From Eubacterium sp. (lineage in GTDB: Bacteria > Bacillota > Clostridia > Lachnospirales > Lachnospiraceae): 64,000 nt of DNA. A model generated the notes under the pieces. It was given only the letters and a program-made list of their open reading frames with translations. It was not told where the DNA came from and ran no database searches. The stretch is from NCBI GenBank assembly GCA_017433295.1, contig JAFRHL010000034.1, positions 62,001-126,000 of the forward strand. Direction: 5' to 3'. This document shows positions 27,690 through 36,822 of the stretch, one piece after another (position 1 is the stretch's first letter; each line of letters starts with the position of its first letter). The position numbers were made by a program, and so were the translations under genes.

Positions 27690-28937
27690 ATGTTCAGTTT
27701 TGAATACGTGAAAAAAACAGACCCTGAAATTGCAAAGGCCATGGAAGCTGAGATGGGACGCCAGAGGGATAATCTTGAGCTCATCGCCTCTGAGAATCTG
27801 GTTTCCCCGGCGGTAATGGCAGCCATGGGAAGTCATCTGACCAATAAATACGCCGAAGGATATCCCGGAAAGCGTTACTATGGCGGATGTCAGTATGTGG
27901 ATATGGTGGAAGAACTGGCAAGAGAACGGGCGAAGGAACTTTTCGGCTGCGAGTATGCCAACGTACAGCCCCACTCCGGCGCCCAGGCCAATATGGCAGT
28001 TTTCTTTGCCGTGATGGATCTGGGAGATACCTACATGGGTATGAATCTGGACCATGGCGGGCATCTGACCCATGGAAGTCCGGTAAATGTTTCCGGAAAA
28101 AACTATCATTGTGTCCCCTACGGGGTTGATGACGAAGGATTTATTAATTACGAGGAAGTCAGACGTTTAGCTCTGGAGTGTAAGCCCAAGATGATCATTG
28201 CCGGTGCCAGTGCCTATGCCCGGGAGATCAATTTCAAGAAGATGCGTCAGATCGCGGATGAGGCCGGTGCCATCCTGATGGTGGACATGGCCCATATTGC
28301 GGGACTTGTTGCTGCCGGTATTCATCCCAGTCCTGTTCCCTATGCCCATGTTACGACCACCACGACCCATAAGACTCTCCGGGGACCCAGGGGAGGACTG
28401 ATCCTTTCCAGCGAAGAAGTCAATAAAAGGTTCAATTTCAATAAAGCAGTTTTCCCGGGAATTCAGGGCGGTCCCCTGATGCATGTGATTGCTGCCAAGG
28501 CGGTCTGCTTTAAAGAAGCCCTGAGTCCGGAGTTTAAAGCGTATCAGCTTCAGATAAAGAAGAACGCTGCAGCCCTGGCTGATGCCCTTACAAAGAGAGG
28601 CTTTGACATTGTTTCCGGTGGAACCGACAACCATCTGATGCTGGTGGACCTGCGCAGAATGGGCCTTACCGGCAAGGATACGGAAAAGCTGCTGGATTCT
28701 GTCCACATTACCTGTAACAAGAACACGGTACCCAATGATCCCAAGTCACCCTTTGTCACCAGCGGTCTCAGGATCGGGACCCCTGCCGTAACTTCCAGAG
28801 GACTTGTGGAAGAGGATATGGAAATGGTGGCCGAAGCAATTAAGCTGGCAGTGATCGACGGGGAGCTGGCCGAGGCAGAAGCCCTCGTAAAGAGCCTTAC
28901 TGATAAGTATCCTCTTTATACTGAAGCAGGTATTTAA
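27690..28937 (+). CDS. glyA: Serine hydroxymethyltransferase
   Basis: 415 aa, standard length. Key segments: [51 protein letters not shown], and the PLP-lysine site [14 protein letters not shown] with Lys228. It converts serine and THF to glycine and methylene-THF, feeding the folate pool used by FolD. Start ATG has GGAGGA upstream. No glycine riboswitch is seen in the 96-nt upstream region. The exported-protein gene follows after 36 nt, possibly on the same transcript. Confidence 0.97.
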   Translation: MFSFEYVKKTDPEIAKAMEAEMGRQRDNLELIASENLVSPAVMAAMGSHLTNKYAEGYPGKRYYGGCQYVDMVEELARERAKELFGCEYANVQPHSGAQANMAVFFAVMDLGDTYMGMNLDHGGHLTHGSPVNVSGKNYHCVPYGVDDEGFINYEEVRRLALECKPKMIIAGASAYAREINFKKMRQIADEAGAILMVDMAHIAGLVAAGIHPSPVPYAHVTTTTTHKTLRGPRGGLILSSEEVNKRFNFNKAVFPGIQGGPLMHVIAAKAVCFKEALSPEFKAYQLQIKKNAAALADALTKRGFDIVSGGTDNHLMLVDLRRMGLTGKDTEKLLDSVHITCNKNTVPNDPKSPFVTSGLRIGTPAVTSRGLVEEDMEMVAEAIKLAVIDGELAEAEALVKSLTDKYPLYTEAGI

Positions 28938-28973
28938 CATTCGATTGATTCTTAGCATGAGGAGGAAATAAGC

Positions 28974-31178
28974 ATGTATAACTTTATTTCAAAAATGGTT
29001 ACCCTGACAATCTGTCTGTTGATGGCAGCAGAGCCTGTAAGTCTTCTGGCGGCAACCAGATACCTGCCCGATGTCACGGTCGCCATGTCAAAAGCATCCT
29101 ACTGGTCCGATAAGCAGGCCGCGCCGGAGGAGACTCTGGTGACCTACGATGAGATCAGGAAGGTCAATCAGGCGGTATTAAATGAAAAAGCCTGCAATAT
29201 GAACGATCTGGCAGCCTGGTCGAAGGACACCTATAATGTAAGTGAACGTTCTGAGCAGTTAAGGAAATCAGCTGCAGACGATGCGGAATATTGTTATAAG
29301 ACCTATAAAGAAGGCGGACTGAATGCCAGATATGATGAAAATGGGAAGGAATTCACCAGCAAGGCGGAAGCATGGGAGAAACTGTATACTCCCCTTATTA
29401 ACAAATGCGTTGATTCTGACACAGGAGTGACTACGAAGCCTACTTTATATGCAATCTGTACCAGGAGGACTGAGATAAGGACCTTCCCGGATGATACGCC
29501 TTTGCTGGATGATGCCGATAAGGCCGACCCGGACTTTGATGTGCAGTATCTTTCTGCAGTTTCTGTAGGAGAGCCTCTGATTGCCCGGGGTGTGTCATCT
29601 GACAGGAAGTATTATCATGTCCAGACCGGTTATCTGTCAGGATGGATCCCGGCAGAGGATATCGCCGTTTGCAAGGATAAAACCGAGTGGCTGGCTGCCT
29701 GGCAGTACGATCCGGAGGAAACTCTGGTGGTATATGATGACAGGATCTATACAGAGGAGTCTAATTTCTCTCCCCAGGTATCAAAGCGGATGCTGACCAT
29801 GGGAACCAGGTTGAAGCTGGCGGACCGGAAAGACTGGGAGGGCAGGATCAATAACCGGTCGGCTTATAATAACTATGTGGTGTGGATGCCTGTAAGAAAA
29901 GATGACGGCAGATATGTTGCCCAGCTTTCCCTTATCTCTGAGCATTGCAAGGTTCATGAAGGTTTCCTGCCTCTGACTGCCTCCAATCTGGCAATGGTAA
30001 TGCTTAATCAGCTGGGAGATGCCTATGGATGGGGCGGAATGCTCAGTACCCAGGACTGCTCAGGCTATGTCAGGGATGTCTACCGCTGCTTCGGCCTGGA
30101 GATGGCCCGCAACACCAGCTGGCAGGCAGCCGAGCCGGTGAAGAAATATAACCTGGCCGGGAAGTCTGATCAGGAGAAGGCTGAGATCATAAAATCACTT
30201 CCTCTGGGCACAGAGCTTCTTTTTTCCGGGCATGCCATGCTCTACCTGGGAAATGAGAATAATAAGCTTTATGTAATAAGTTCAGTGAGTAACCTGGCTG
30301 TGGATGGCCAAAAGTACAGGGTCCGGGGAGCGGTGATCAATACACTTGATATCACCCGGGCCAATGGCAGCAGCTGGCTCTCCAATCTGCATACTGCGGT
30401 AATCCCTTATTATAATGCAAAGGCCGAAAGCATTTCCGGAGCTGTAGTAAAAGACATCAGTGACCAGGTCTATAACGGGCAGGAGCTGACTCCCAAGCCC
30501 GAGGTATCCTTAAACGGAAAGACATTAAAAGAAAATGTTCATTATACCCTGGCATACTCCGATAATACAGCAGTGGGAAATGCGGCAGTCTCCATTACAG
30601 GAATGGGGAATTACGAGGGTACCATCAGAAAAACATTTAAGATCAAAGAAGGTACTGCAGACGTATCCATGAGTCTGGCTAAAAATGTCTATACTTATTC
30701 AGGTAAGGTCATAAAGCCGGCTGTCACCGTTATGGTTGGAAACAGGAAGCTGGCCGCCTCCGAATATACGGTAACTTATCAGGCGGGCAGGAAAAATGCA
30801 GGGGTATATAAGGTTTCTGTCCAGCTGAAGAACGGATATGCAGGCAGCGCTTCAGCTACCTTCCGGATCATTCCAAAGGGGACCTCCATCACAAAACTCT
30901 CAAGGGGCAAACGGTCTTTTGTTGTCAGATGGAAGAGACAGACAGAGAAGATGGCTTCAAAGCGTATCACAGGATATCAGATCCAGTACGCCACCAATAA
31001 GTCTTTCACCAATGGAAGAGAAACCGTTACGGTAAAGAATTATAAGAAATATTCCAGAAAACTCAAGGACCTGCGGACCAAGAAAAAATATTTCGTCCGG
31101 GTACGTACTTATATGACATTAAATAAAAAGAATTATTATTCAGCCTGGAGTAAGACCAGGACCGTAGTTACGAAATAA
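28974..31178 (+). CDS. Exported NlpC/P60 (C40) peptidase with Ig-like and Fn3 domains
   Basis: 734 aa. Signal peptide (hydrophobic segment, likely cleaved near LLAAT), an SH3-like region around residues 150-300, then a C40 cysteine peptidase domain with Cys362 in STQDCSGYVRDVY and His420 in FSGHAMLYLG. Two bacterial surface Ig-like repeats follow (YNGQELTPKPEVSLNGKTL with NYEGTIRKTF; YSGKVIKPAVTVMVGNRKL), then a C-terminal fibronectin III-like domain (ITGYQIQYATNKSF). It probably trims peptidoglycan stem peptides at the cell surface. The C-terminal Fn3 resembles that of the CHAP protein at 56092-57063. Lys-rich C-terminus, no sortase motif. Confidence 0.88.
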   Translation: MYNFISKMVTLTICLLMAAEPVSLLAATRYLPDVTVAMSKASYWSDKQAAPEETLVTYDEIRKVNQAVLNEKACNMNDLAAWSKDTYNVSERSEQLRKSAADDAEYCYKTYKEGGLNARYDENGKEFTSKAEAWEKLYTPLINKCVDSDTGVTTKPTLYAICTRRTEIRTFPDDTPLLDDADKADPDFDVQYLSAVSVGEPLIARGVSSDRKYYHVQTGYLSGWIPAEDIAVCKDKTEWLAAWQYDPEETLVVYDDRIYTEESNFSPQVSKRMLTMGTRLKLADRKDWEGRINNRSAYNNYVVWMPVRKDDGRYVAQLSLISEHCKVHEGFLPLTASNLAMVMLNQLGDAYGWGGMLSTQDCSGYVRDVYRCFGLEMARNTSWQAAEPVKKYNLAGKSDQEKAEIIKSLPLGTELLFSGHAMLYLGNENNKLYVISSVSNLAVDGQKYRVRGAVINTLDITRANGSSWLSNLHTAVIPYYNAKAESISGAVVKDISDQVYNGQELTPKPEVSLNGKTLKENVHYTLAYSDNTAVGNAAVSITGMGNYEGTIRKTFKIKEGTADVSMSLAKNVYTYSGKVIKPAVTVMVGNRKLAASEYTVTYQAGRKNAGVYKVSVQLKNGYAGSASATFRIIPKGTSITKLSRGKRSFVVRWKRQTEKMASKRITGYQIQYATNKSFTNGRETVTVKNYKKYSRKLKDLRTKKKYFVRVRTYMTLNKKNYYSAWSKTRTVVTK

Positions 31179-31188
31179 ACTTTGCAGA

Positions 31189-31235
31189 AAAGCCCCAAAA
31201 ATTACTGTAATAGTAATTTTTGGGGCTTTCTTGTA
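31189..31235 (+). terminator. Strong terminator after the NlpC/P60 gene
   Basis: An 18-bp stem (31189-31206 with 31212-31229) with a five-base loop, containing AAAGCCCC/GGGGCTTT, followed by CTTGTATTTTT. Near symmetric, so it may act in both directions. Confidence 0.9.
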
Positions 31236-31303
31236 TTTTTCTCTCTGATATGATATAGTTACTCATATCATTTGACCGGGATACCGGGGCTGCAACCCGG
31301 TAT
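31231..31303 (+). promoter_or_regulatory. topB promoter and 5' leader hairpin
   Basis: TTGTAT (31231-31236), 17-nt spacer, TATAGT (31254-31259); predicted start near 31266. Shortly after it ATACCGGG (31281-31288) pairs perfectly with CCCGGTAT (31296-31303), a hairpin near the 5' end that could stabilise the message. Confidence 0.65.
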
Positions 31304-31334
31304 TTTCGAAATAATTATCGAGGAGGTGGTCCCG

Positions 31335-33572
31335 CTGAAAAAACTGATACTGGCTGAAAAGCCTTCTGTAGCAAAGAACATTGCCGATGCCACGGGGGCA
31401 GTCAGGAGAAACGGCTATTTTGAAGGAGAGGAGTATCTGATCACCTGGGCTTTCGGCCACCTGCTGCAGTTATTTGATGCCAGAGATTACGATCCTTCCA
31501 TGAAGAGCTGGCGGATGGAGAAGTTTCCCTTTATTCCCGACCATTTCAGATACAAGCTGAAAACAGATGGAAAGAATAAGGATAAGGCGGACGCCGGAGT
31601 GGTACGCCAGATGGAGACCATAAAGAGCCTGATGCAGCGGCAGGATGTGGACGGTATTATTTCCGCCACCGATGATGACCGGGAAGGACAGATCATAGCC
31701 GATGAAGTCTGGGGATATTTAAAGCCCTCCAAGCCGGTGGAAAGGATCCTTCTTAATGAGTGGACAGGCGATGAAGTCAGGCGCGGGCTTGCAAACCTCA
31801 AGCCCAATGAGGCCATGAGTCCCTTAAGGGACGCAGGCTTTGGAAGACAGATCGCCGACTGGCTTATCGGCATCAATCTTACCTCTGTAGCTACTCTGAA
31901 GTCCCGGCACGGGAAAGAAAGCAGGCTGTTAAATGTGGGCAGGGTGCTGATGCCCACTTTGAAGATTATTTATGACCGTGATAAGGAGATTGAGAATTTC
32001 AAGGTTACGAAGTATTATAAGTTAAGGGGGTTTTTCAAACCCGGCACGGCAAAGCAGTTCGAGGCGACATATTATGTAGATAAGAACGAGAAGTTCGACC
32101 GGCCGGAGGAGCTTAAAGAGCTGGCAGAAAGGATCCGGGGACTGCCGGCCAGGATCACCGACAAGAAGGTTACCAGAAAAAAGGAATATCCCCCCTATCT
32201 TTTTAACCTTTCCAACCTGCAGGGGCATATCACCAGCAAAAATAAAGGCTGGACCTCGGATAAGGTACTGAAAACCGCCCAGGATCTCTATGAAAAGAAG
32301 CTGATCACCTACCCCAGGACCGCAAGTCTTGTCCTGGATGAAAGCCTTATTGACAAGACCAGAAAGGTACTGGAGACGCACAGGCAGCAGTCGGAGTATG
32401 CCGACGAGATAAAATTCCATACATCAAAGCGGGTATTTGACAGTAAAAAGGTGGAGAGCCATTCGGCCATTATTCCCACCTATATGCTGCCAAAGAAGCT
32501 GTCAGATGACGAGCAGGTTGTTTACGATGCCATCAGGAACCGCTTTCTGGCCCAGTTTATGCCCATAGCCGAATCGGAAGATACAGAGCTTGTCCTGCGG
32601 ATGCTGGATCCCGCCGTTTCGGGACAGGGGGAAGGTTCCCCGGAAGAATGCGGTGGAGGCCAGGCGGAAAGCAGGAGTCCCGGAGACGATTATCTGGATA
32701 TACCGGGATATTTTCAGGCTAAGGGGAAGGTTCAGCTGGTGGACGGATGGAAGAAGATCGAGGGAATTGATTCCAAGGACAGCCTTCTGCCGAATGTTTC
32801 CAGGGGTGAGATCGCTGATCTGAAAAAGACAGAGGTCAAGGAAATTGAGAGAAAGCCGCCCAAGCCCCACACGGAAAAATCCCTGCTTAAGGTTATGGAG
32901 ACCTGTGGAAAAAAATATGAAGAAAAAGATGACCAGGAGATGATGATGGCCATCTTAAGCGGGTTTTCCATAGGAACTCCCGCCACCCGGGCAGAAACCA
33001 TAAAGAAGCTGAAAACCGCCGGCTATATCAGGGCCAGAGGGAAAAGCCTGACCTGCACAGACCTGGGCAGGAACATGGTGGAGACCTTCCCCGCCAGGGA
33101 ATTATTTGACCTGGAGTACACCGGGCGCCTGGAGAAGACCCTGGCGGATATTGAAAAGAAGAAGCACAGCAGGAAGGAATTTCTTGATCTGATCGAGGAA
33201 TTTGTTAAGGAATCCGTGGAAAAGATCAAGAAGGATCCGGTGTTCGGGGGAAGCCCCGGACAGCCTCCCCTCCATACAGAACCTGCCGGCCTGTGTCCGG
33301 AGTGCGGCCATCCCGTAATGGAAACGGACAGGGCCTTCGGCTGTTCCAACTGGAGAAATGGGTGCCATTTTGCAATATGGAAGAATGATTATTTCATCGA
33401 GTCTCTGGGGAAAAAGGTTAGCTATGAAATGGTAAAGATCCTCCTGGAACACGGAAAGGTGGGCTTTCACGGTTGCGTCAGTAAAAAGGGGAATAAGTTC
33501 TCGGCTTATTTTTACTATGAGAAAGATCCTGCCACCGGGAGGTATAAATGGAGACTGGACTTTATCGGATAA
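31335..33572 (+). CDS. topB: DNA topoisomerase III, probable CTG start
   Basis: 745 aa if read from CTG 31335, which lies 8 nt after a strong AGGAGG and gives the expected N-terminus (M)KKLILAEKPSVAKNIAD. The in-frame TTG at 31272 is only a few bases past the predicted transcript start, and GTG 31326 is inside the ribosome site, so neither fits. Toprim domain, then the topoisomerase IA core with active-site Tyr326 in KLITYPRTAS. A C-terminal Cys-rich zinc-ribbon-like segment (CPECGHPVM, GCSNWRNGCHF) follows. It decatenates DNA by single-strand passage. Residues about 440-460 form a Gly/Glu-rich insertion. Confidence 0.93.
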   Translation: MKKLILAEKPSVAKNIADATGAVRRNGYFEGEEYLITWAFGHLLQLFDARDYDPSMKSWRMEKFPFIPDHFRYKLKTDGKNKDKADAGVVRQMETIKSLMQRQDVDGIISATDDDREGQIIADEVWGYLKPSKPVERILLNEWTGDEVRRGLANLKPNEAMSPLRDAGFGRQIADWLIGINLTSVATLKSRHGKESRLLNVGRVLMPTLKIIYDRDKEIENFKVTKYYKLRGFFKPGTAKQFEATYYVDKNEKFDRPEELKELAERIRGLPARITDKKVTRKKEYPPYLFNLSNLQGHITSKNKGWTSDKVLKTAQDLYEKKLITYPRTASLVLDESLIDKTRKVLETHRQQSEYADEIKFHTSKRVFDSKKVESHSAIIPTYMLPKKLSDDEQVVYDAIRNRFLAQFMPIAESEDTELVLRMLDPAVSGQGEGSPEECGGGQAESRSPGDDYLDIPGYFQAKGKVQLVDGWKKIEGIDSKDSLLPNVSRGEIADLKKTEVKEIERKPPKPHTEKSLLKVMETCGKKYEEKDDQEMMMAILSGFSIGTPATRAETIKKLKTAGYIRARGKSLTCTDLGRNMVETFPARELFDLEYTGRLEKTLADIEKKKHSRKEFLDLIEEFVKESVEKIKKDPVFGGSPGQPPLHTEPAGLCPECGHPVMETDRAFGCSNWRNGCHFAIWKNDYFIESLGKKVSYEMVKILLEHGKVGFHGCVSKKGNKFSAYFYYEKDPATGRYKWRLDFIG

Positions 33573-33626
33573 GTCCAGTCGCATAGCATGGCGTAAGCGT
33601 GAAGCGCGGAGCCATGCGAGGGACTT
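33553..33626 (+). repeat. Hairpin repeat element, copy A, overlapping the topB stop
   Basis: AAGTCC (33571-33576) and GGACTT (33621-33626) bound an element with inner stem GCATGGC (33586-33592)/GCCATGC (33611-33617). It shares TAAGTCCAGT, GCGGAGCC and GGGACTT with a second copy at 58293-58356. AAGTCCAGTC (33571-33580) also pairs perfectly with GACTGGACTT (33553-33562) inside the end of topB, so two exclusive folds are possible. Confidence 0.7.
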
Positions 33627-33648
33627 TTATAAAAAACAGGAGATAATG

Positions 33649-34680
33649 ATGCGAAATTCAATTCGAAGATTATGTATTATGATATTTGCCTGCCTGGTGA
33701 TTTCCGCGGCCCTGACCGGCTGCAAGCCTTCTAAAAAGAAGGTGCAGTCTTCCGGCTATTATAAGGAACTTAACAAAAAGTATAAAAAGGTCAAAAAGGA
33801 GAATGAGAAGCTGAAAAAGGAGCTGGCCGAGAGGGACGCTCCTTCCGAGAATGGGCAGAGGGCCTCTGACTATCTTGCCAAAATTGTCCGGGACCGGATC
33901 ATCAGTATAGAGGTGGGCAATGCGGATAACATGAGGGGAGGCGAGCTCATACAGGATGAAGTGCTGTTTTCCGCGGCAACGGCCATCGCCAAAAGGGCGG
34001 ACCTTACCAGCAGATATACTCCGGAGCAGGTCAAGGAGAAATACGGTCCGGGCTATGAATATATCCTCTATGACGAAGATAACGCAGTGTATGAGATCAT
34101 GGTATACGGGGGGAACTATGTAGTGTTCACGGATCTTCCCAATAATGTTTACTATGCATATAATGCCGGTGCCCTGGGAGATGCCCTTATCCAATACAGG
34201 AACGGCTATCCTTACTCAAGACTTCTGCACCGGCTGGCGGACAGCGTTCTGATCAAGGATGACAAGAATTGCTATGAGAATGATTCGGCGGTGAGGGCGG
34301 CTAATTACATCCGCAATATGGGCAGGGAAAAATCTTCCAGAAAAAAGGCGGACAAGGTCTGGCTTGAGGAATATAAGAAAAAAAATAAAAAAGAAGATCC
34401 CCAGCCTTCGGATTATGAACCGGAAGGAAAAGCTTATACCTTTTACCATCATGGAAATGTGATGGTGATGACACTTTATGACAGATTTATCTGTATAAAG
34501 GACATGGACGAGAAGGAAACCTGGTATATGGTTGAAAAGGAGGATATCGGTGAACTGAAGAAAGTATTTCAAGTACCCGGGGAAGAGACTTCAGCTGATG
34601 GAAAAGAAGGAGAAGAGTCTTCCGGGGAAGAGAAAAAGTCCCATGAGAAGGAGATAGAAGAGGAGAGTGATGTTTTTTAA
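33649..34680 (+). CDS. Lipoprotein of unknown function with coiled coil
   Basis: 343 aa from ATG 33649 (AGGAG six bases upstream; ATG 33646 immediately before is too close). Lipoprotein signal with lipobox ALTGC and Cys25. Next comes a Lys/Glu coiled coil (about residues 40-65), then a globular region with no domain I recognise (YILYDEDNAVYEIMVYGGNYVVF, AYTFYHHGNVMVMTLYDRFI), and an acidic tail rich in Glu and Ser. It should be anchored to the outer face of the membrane. It may be co-transcribed with topB or use signals in the repeat between them. Function unknown. Confidence 0.82.
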   Translation: MRNSIRRLCIMIFACLVISAALTGCKPSKKKVQSSGYYKELNKKYKKVKKENEKLKKELAERDAPSENGQRASDYLAKIVRDRIISIEVGNADNMRGGELIQDEVLFSAATAIAKRADLTSRYTPEQVKEKYGPGYEYILYDEDNAVYEIMVYGGNYVVFTDLPNNVYYAYNAGALGDALIQYRNGYPYSRLLHRLADSVLIKDDKNCYENDSAVRAANYIRNMGREKSSRKKADKVWLEEYKKKNKKEDPQPSDYEPEGKAYTFYHHGNVMVMTLYDRFICIKDMDEKETWYMVEKEDIGELKKVFQVPGEETSADGKEGEESSGEEKKSHEKEIEEESDVF

Positions 34681-34855
34681 AAAATGTTAAAAAGTTATGG
34701 ACTAAAAGAGGTTTTTATGAGAAAATAACAGTATTAGTGAAGACTGTGTTTGACTTAGGGATTACGTACATATGTCTTTCACTTTTTACCATGCTCCGGC
34801 ACCTGAGGATGCCCGCATGAAATACCTAATTACCCAAACTGAAAGGAGTTATAAC

Positions 34856-35560
34856 ATGATTATCTCACAGGAAGTTGAAAAAATGTGTCCAGTAACTCAG
34901 GGTGCACGTCACGGTGCTGCTCCGATTCCGGAGGAGGCAAAGTGGGTTAAAGTCAAAGAAGTGAAAGACATTTCAGGCTTTACACACGGTATCGGCTGGT
35001 GTGCTCCGCAGCAGGGCGGCTGCAAGCTGACTCTTAATGTGAAAGAGGGTATCATTCAGGAAGCTCTTATCGAGACGATCGGATGTTCAGGAATGACTCA
35101 TTCCGCAGCTATGGCTTCTGAGATCCTTCCGGGTCTTACCGTTCTTGAAGCGCTTAACACCGACCTGGTCTGTGATGCCATCAACACAGCAATGCGTGAA
35201 TTATTCTTACAGATCGTTTACGGACGTTCCCAGTCTGCATTCTCAGAGGACGGACTTCAGATCGGCGCAGGTCTTGAGGACCTGGGCAAGGGCTTAAGAT
35301 CCCAGGTTGGTACCATGTACGGTACTCTTCAGAAGGGACCCCGTTACCTTGAGATGGCAGAAGGCTATGTAACAGGTATCGCTCTTGATGAAAATGATGA
35401 GATCATCGGCTATAAGTTCGTAAGCCTTGGCAAGATGACAGACTTTATCAAGAAGGGTGACGACCCCAACACCGCATGGGAGAAGGCATCCGGACAGTAT
35501 GGCCGTGTGGCTGATGCTGTGAAGATCATTGACCCGAGAACAGACGAAGTGATTTCATAA
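34856..35560 (+). CDS. NifU/IscU-like Fe-S scaffold-type protein, GGGtGRT partner
   Basis: 234 aa from ATG 34856 with AAAGGAG upstream; the longer frame from 34772 has no ribosome site. The stretch ALIETIGCSGMTHSAAMASEIL around Cys77 resembles the second Cys region of NifU/IscU N-terminal scaffolds, and Cys11 (MCPV) and GWCAPQQGGCKL add further Cys. The rest (KMTDFIKKGDDPNTAWEKASGQYGRVADAVKI) is specific to this family. It is followed after 29 nt by a GGGtGRT protein; the two genes occur together in anaerobes. A role in Fe-S or metal handling is inference from the scaffold resemblance. Confidence 0.82.
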   Translation: MIISQEVEKMCPVTQGARHGAAPIPEEAKWVKVKEVKDISGFTHGIGWCAPQQGGCKLTLNVKEGIIQEALIETIGCSGMTHSAAMASEILPGLTVLEALNTDLVCDAINTAMRELFLQIVYGRSQSAFSEDGLQIGAGLEDLGKGLRSQVGTMYGTLQKGPRYLEMAEGYVTGIALDENDEIIGYKFVSLGKMTDFIKKGDDPNTAWEKASGQYGRVADAVKIIDPRTDEVIS

Positions 35561-35589
35561 TTGTTTAGATATTTACGGAGGTAAGAATA

Positions 35590-36600
35590 ATGGCATTATT
35601 TGAATCATATGAAAGACGAATTGATAAGATTAATTCCGTACTGGCAAGCTATGGGATCTCCTCTCTTGAGGAAGCTGAAAAGATCACAAAGGATGCCGGT
35701 CTTGATGTATACGGACAGGTAAAGGCTATCCAGCCCATCTGTTTTGAGAATGCATGCTGGGCTTACACAGTAGGTGCAGCCATCGCCATCAAGAAGAATG
35801 CCCGCAAAGCTTCCGAGGCTGCAGCAGCCATCGGCGAAGGCCTTCAGGCTTTCTGTATTCCCGGTTCCGTAGCAGACAACCGTAAGGTTGGTCTTGGACA
35901 TGGTAACCTTGGAAAGATGCTCCTGGAAGAGGAGACAGAGTGCTTCGCATTCCTGGCAGGACATGAGTCCTTCGCAGCAGCAGAAGGTGCTATCGGTATC
36001 GCCGAGAAGGCAAACAAAGTACGTCAGAAACCCCTTCGCGTTATCTTAAACGGTCTTGGAAAAGATGCTGCCCAGATCATCTCCCGTATCAACGGATTTA
36101 CACATGTTGAGACAGAATATGATCCCTATACCAATACAGTAAAAGAAGTTTTCCGCAAGTCCTACTCCGACGGTCTCCGCGCCAAGGTTAACTGCTACGG
36201 CTCCAATGACGTTCAGGAAGGTGTTGCCATCATGTGGAAGGAAGACGTAGACGTTTCCATCACAGGTAACTCCACCAACCCGACCCGTTTCCAGCATCCG
36301 GTTGCAGGTACCTATAAGAAGGAACGCAACGAAGCAGGAAAGAAATACTTCTCCGTTGCATCCGGCGGTGGTACAGGCCGTACCCTTCACCCGGACAACA
36401 TGGCAGCAGGTCCCGCTTCCTATGGTATGACAGATACTTTAGGACGTATGCATTCTGATGCTCAGTTTGCAGGTTCCTCTTCCGTACCGGCTCACGTTGA
36501 GATGATGGGTCTCATCGGCATGGGCAACAACCCCATGGTTGGTGCTACCGTAGCTGTAGCTGTTGCCGTACAGGAAGCAGCAGACGCCGGCAAGTTCTGA
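35590..36600 (+). CDS. GGGtGRT family protein
   Basis: 336 aa. Contains the diagnostic GGGTGRT at residues 259-265, plus long conserved stretches (FENACWAYTVGAAIAIKKNA, GHGNLGKMLLEEETECFAFLAGHESFAAAEGA, GSSSVPAHVEMMGLIGMGNNPMVGATVAVAVAV). No signal peptide; the C-terminal Ala/Val/Gly stretch is hydrophobic but reads as buried helices rather than a membrane anchor. The biochemical function of the family is, to my knowledge, unknown. Codon use is biased to frequent codons as in the ribosomal genes, hinting at high expression. Paired with the NifU-like gene and closed by a strong terminator. Confidence 0.92.
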   Translation: MALFESYERRIDKINSVLASYGISSLEEAEKITKDAGLDVYGQVKAIQPICFENACWAYTVGAAIAIKKNARKASEAAAAIGEGLQAFCIPGSVADNRKVGLGHGNLGKMLLEEETECFAFLAGHESFAAAEGAIGIAEKANKVRQKPLRVILNGLGKDAAQIISRINGFTHVETEYDPYTNTVKEVFRKSYSDGLRAKVNCYGSNDVQEGVAIMWKEDVDVSITGNSTNPTRFQHPVAGTYKKERNEAGKKYFSVASGGGTGRTLHPDNMAAGPASYGMTDTLGRMHSDAQFAGSSSVPAHVEMMGLIGMGNNPMVGATVAVAVAVQEAADAGKF

Positions 36601-36668
36601 TTCAGAGGACAGGCACCGGATTATTCCGAATCAGAATCAGTTCTGATTTAAATAAGTAAATATTATAG

Positions 36669-36705
36669 AATGGGAGGCGTTATGATAACGACCTCCCATT
36701 TTTTT
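36669..36705 (+). terminator. Terminator after the GGGtGRT gene
   Basis: AATGGGAGG (36669-36677) pairs with CCTCCCATT (36692-36700), inner GTTAT/ATAAC, followed by a T-run to 36705. Confidence 0.92.
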
Positions 36706-36744
36706 CGGATTCAAGTTGTAATATTACAAGCCATCACTTTTGTG

Positions 36745-36773
36745 TTGTCATTCGGGACAAGTTAGAATATAAT
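36745..36773 (+). promoter_or_regulatory. Promoter of the two-component system
   Basis: TTGTCA (36745-36750), 17-nt spacer, TATAAT (36768-36773); leader about 43 nt before the response-regulator ATG. Confidence 0.8.
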
Positions 36774-36822
36774 AGATAGCAGACGGGAGCGATACTATGA
36801 AACCGGCAGCAAGGAGAAGGAC

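Noticed and set aside
31272-31334. TTG 31272 as the topB start
   Set aside because: It lies within a few bases of the predicted transcript start, has no ribosome site, and adds residues encoded by a leader hairpin.
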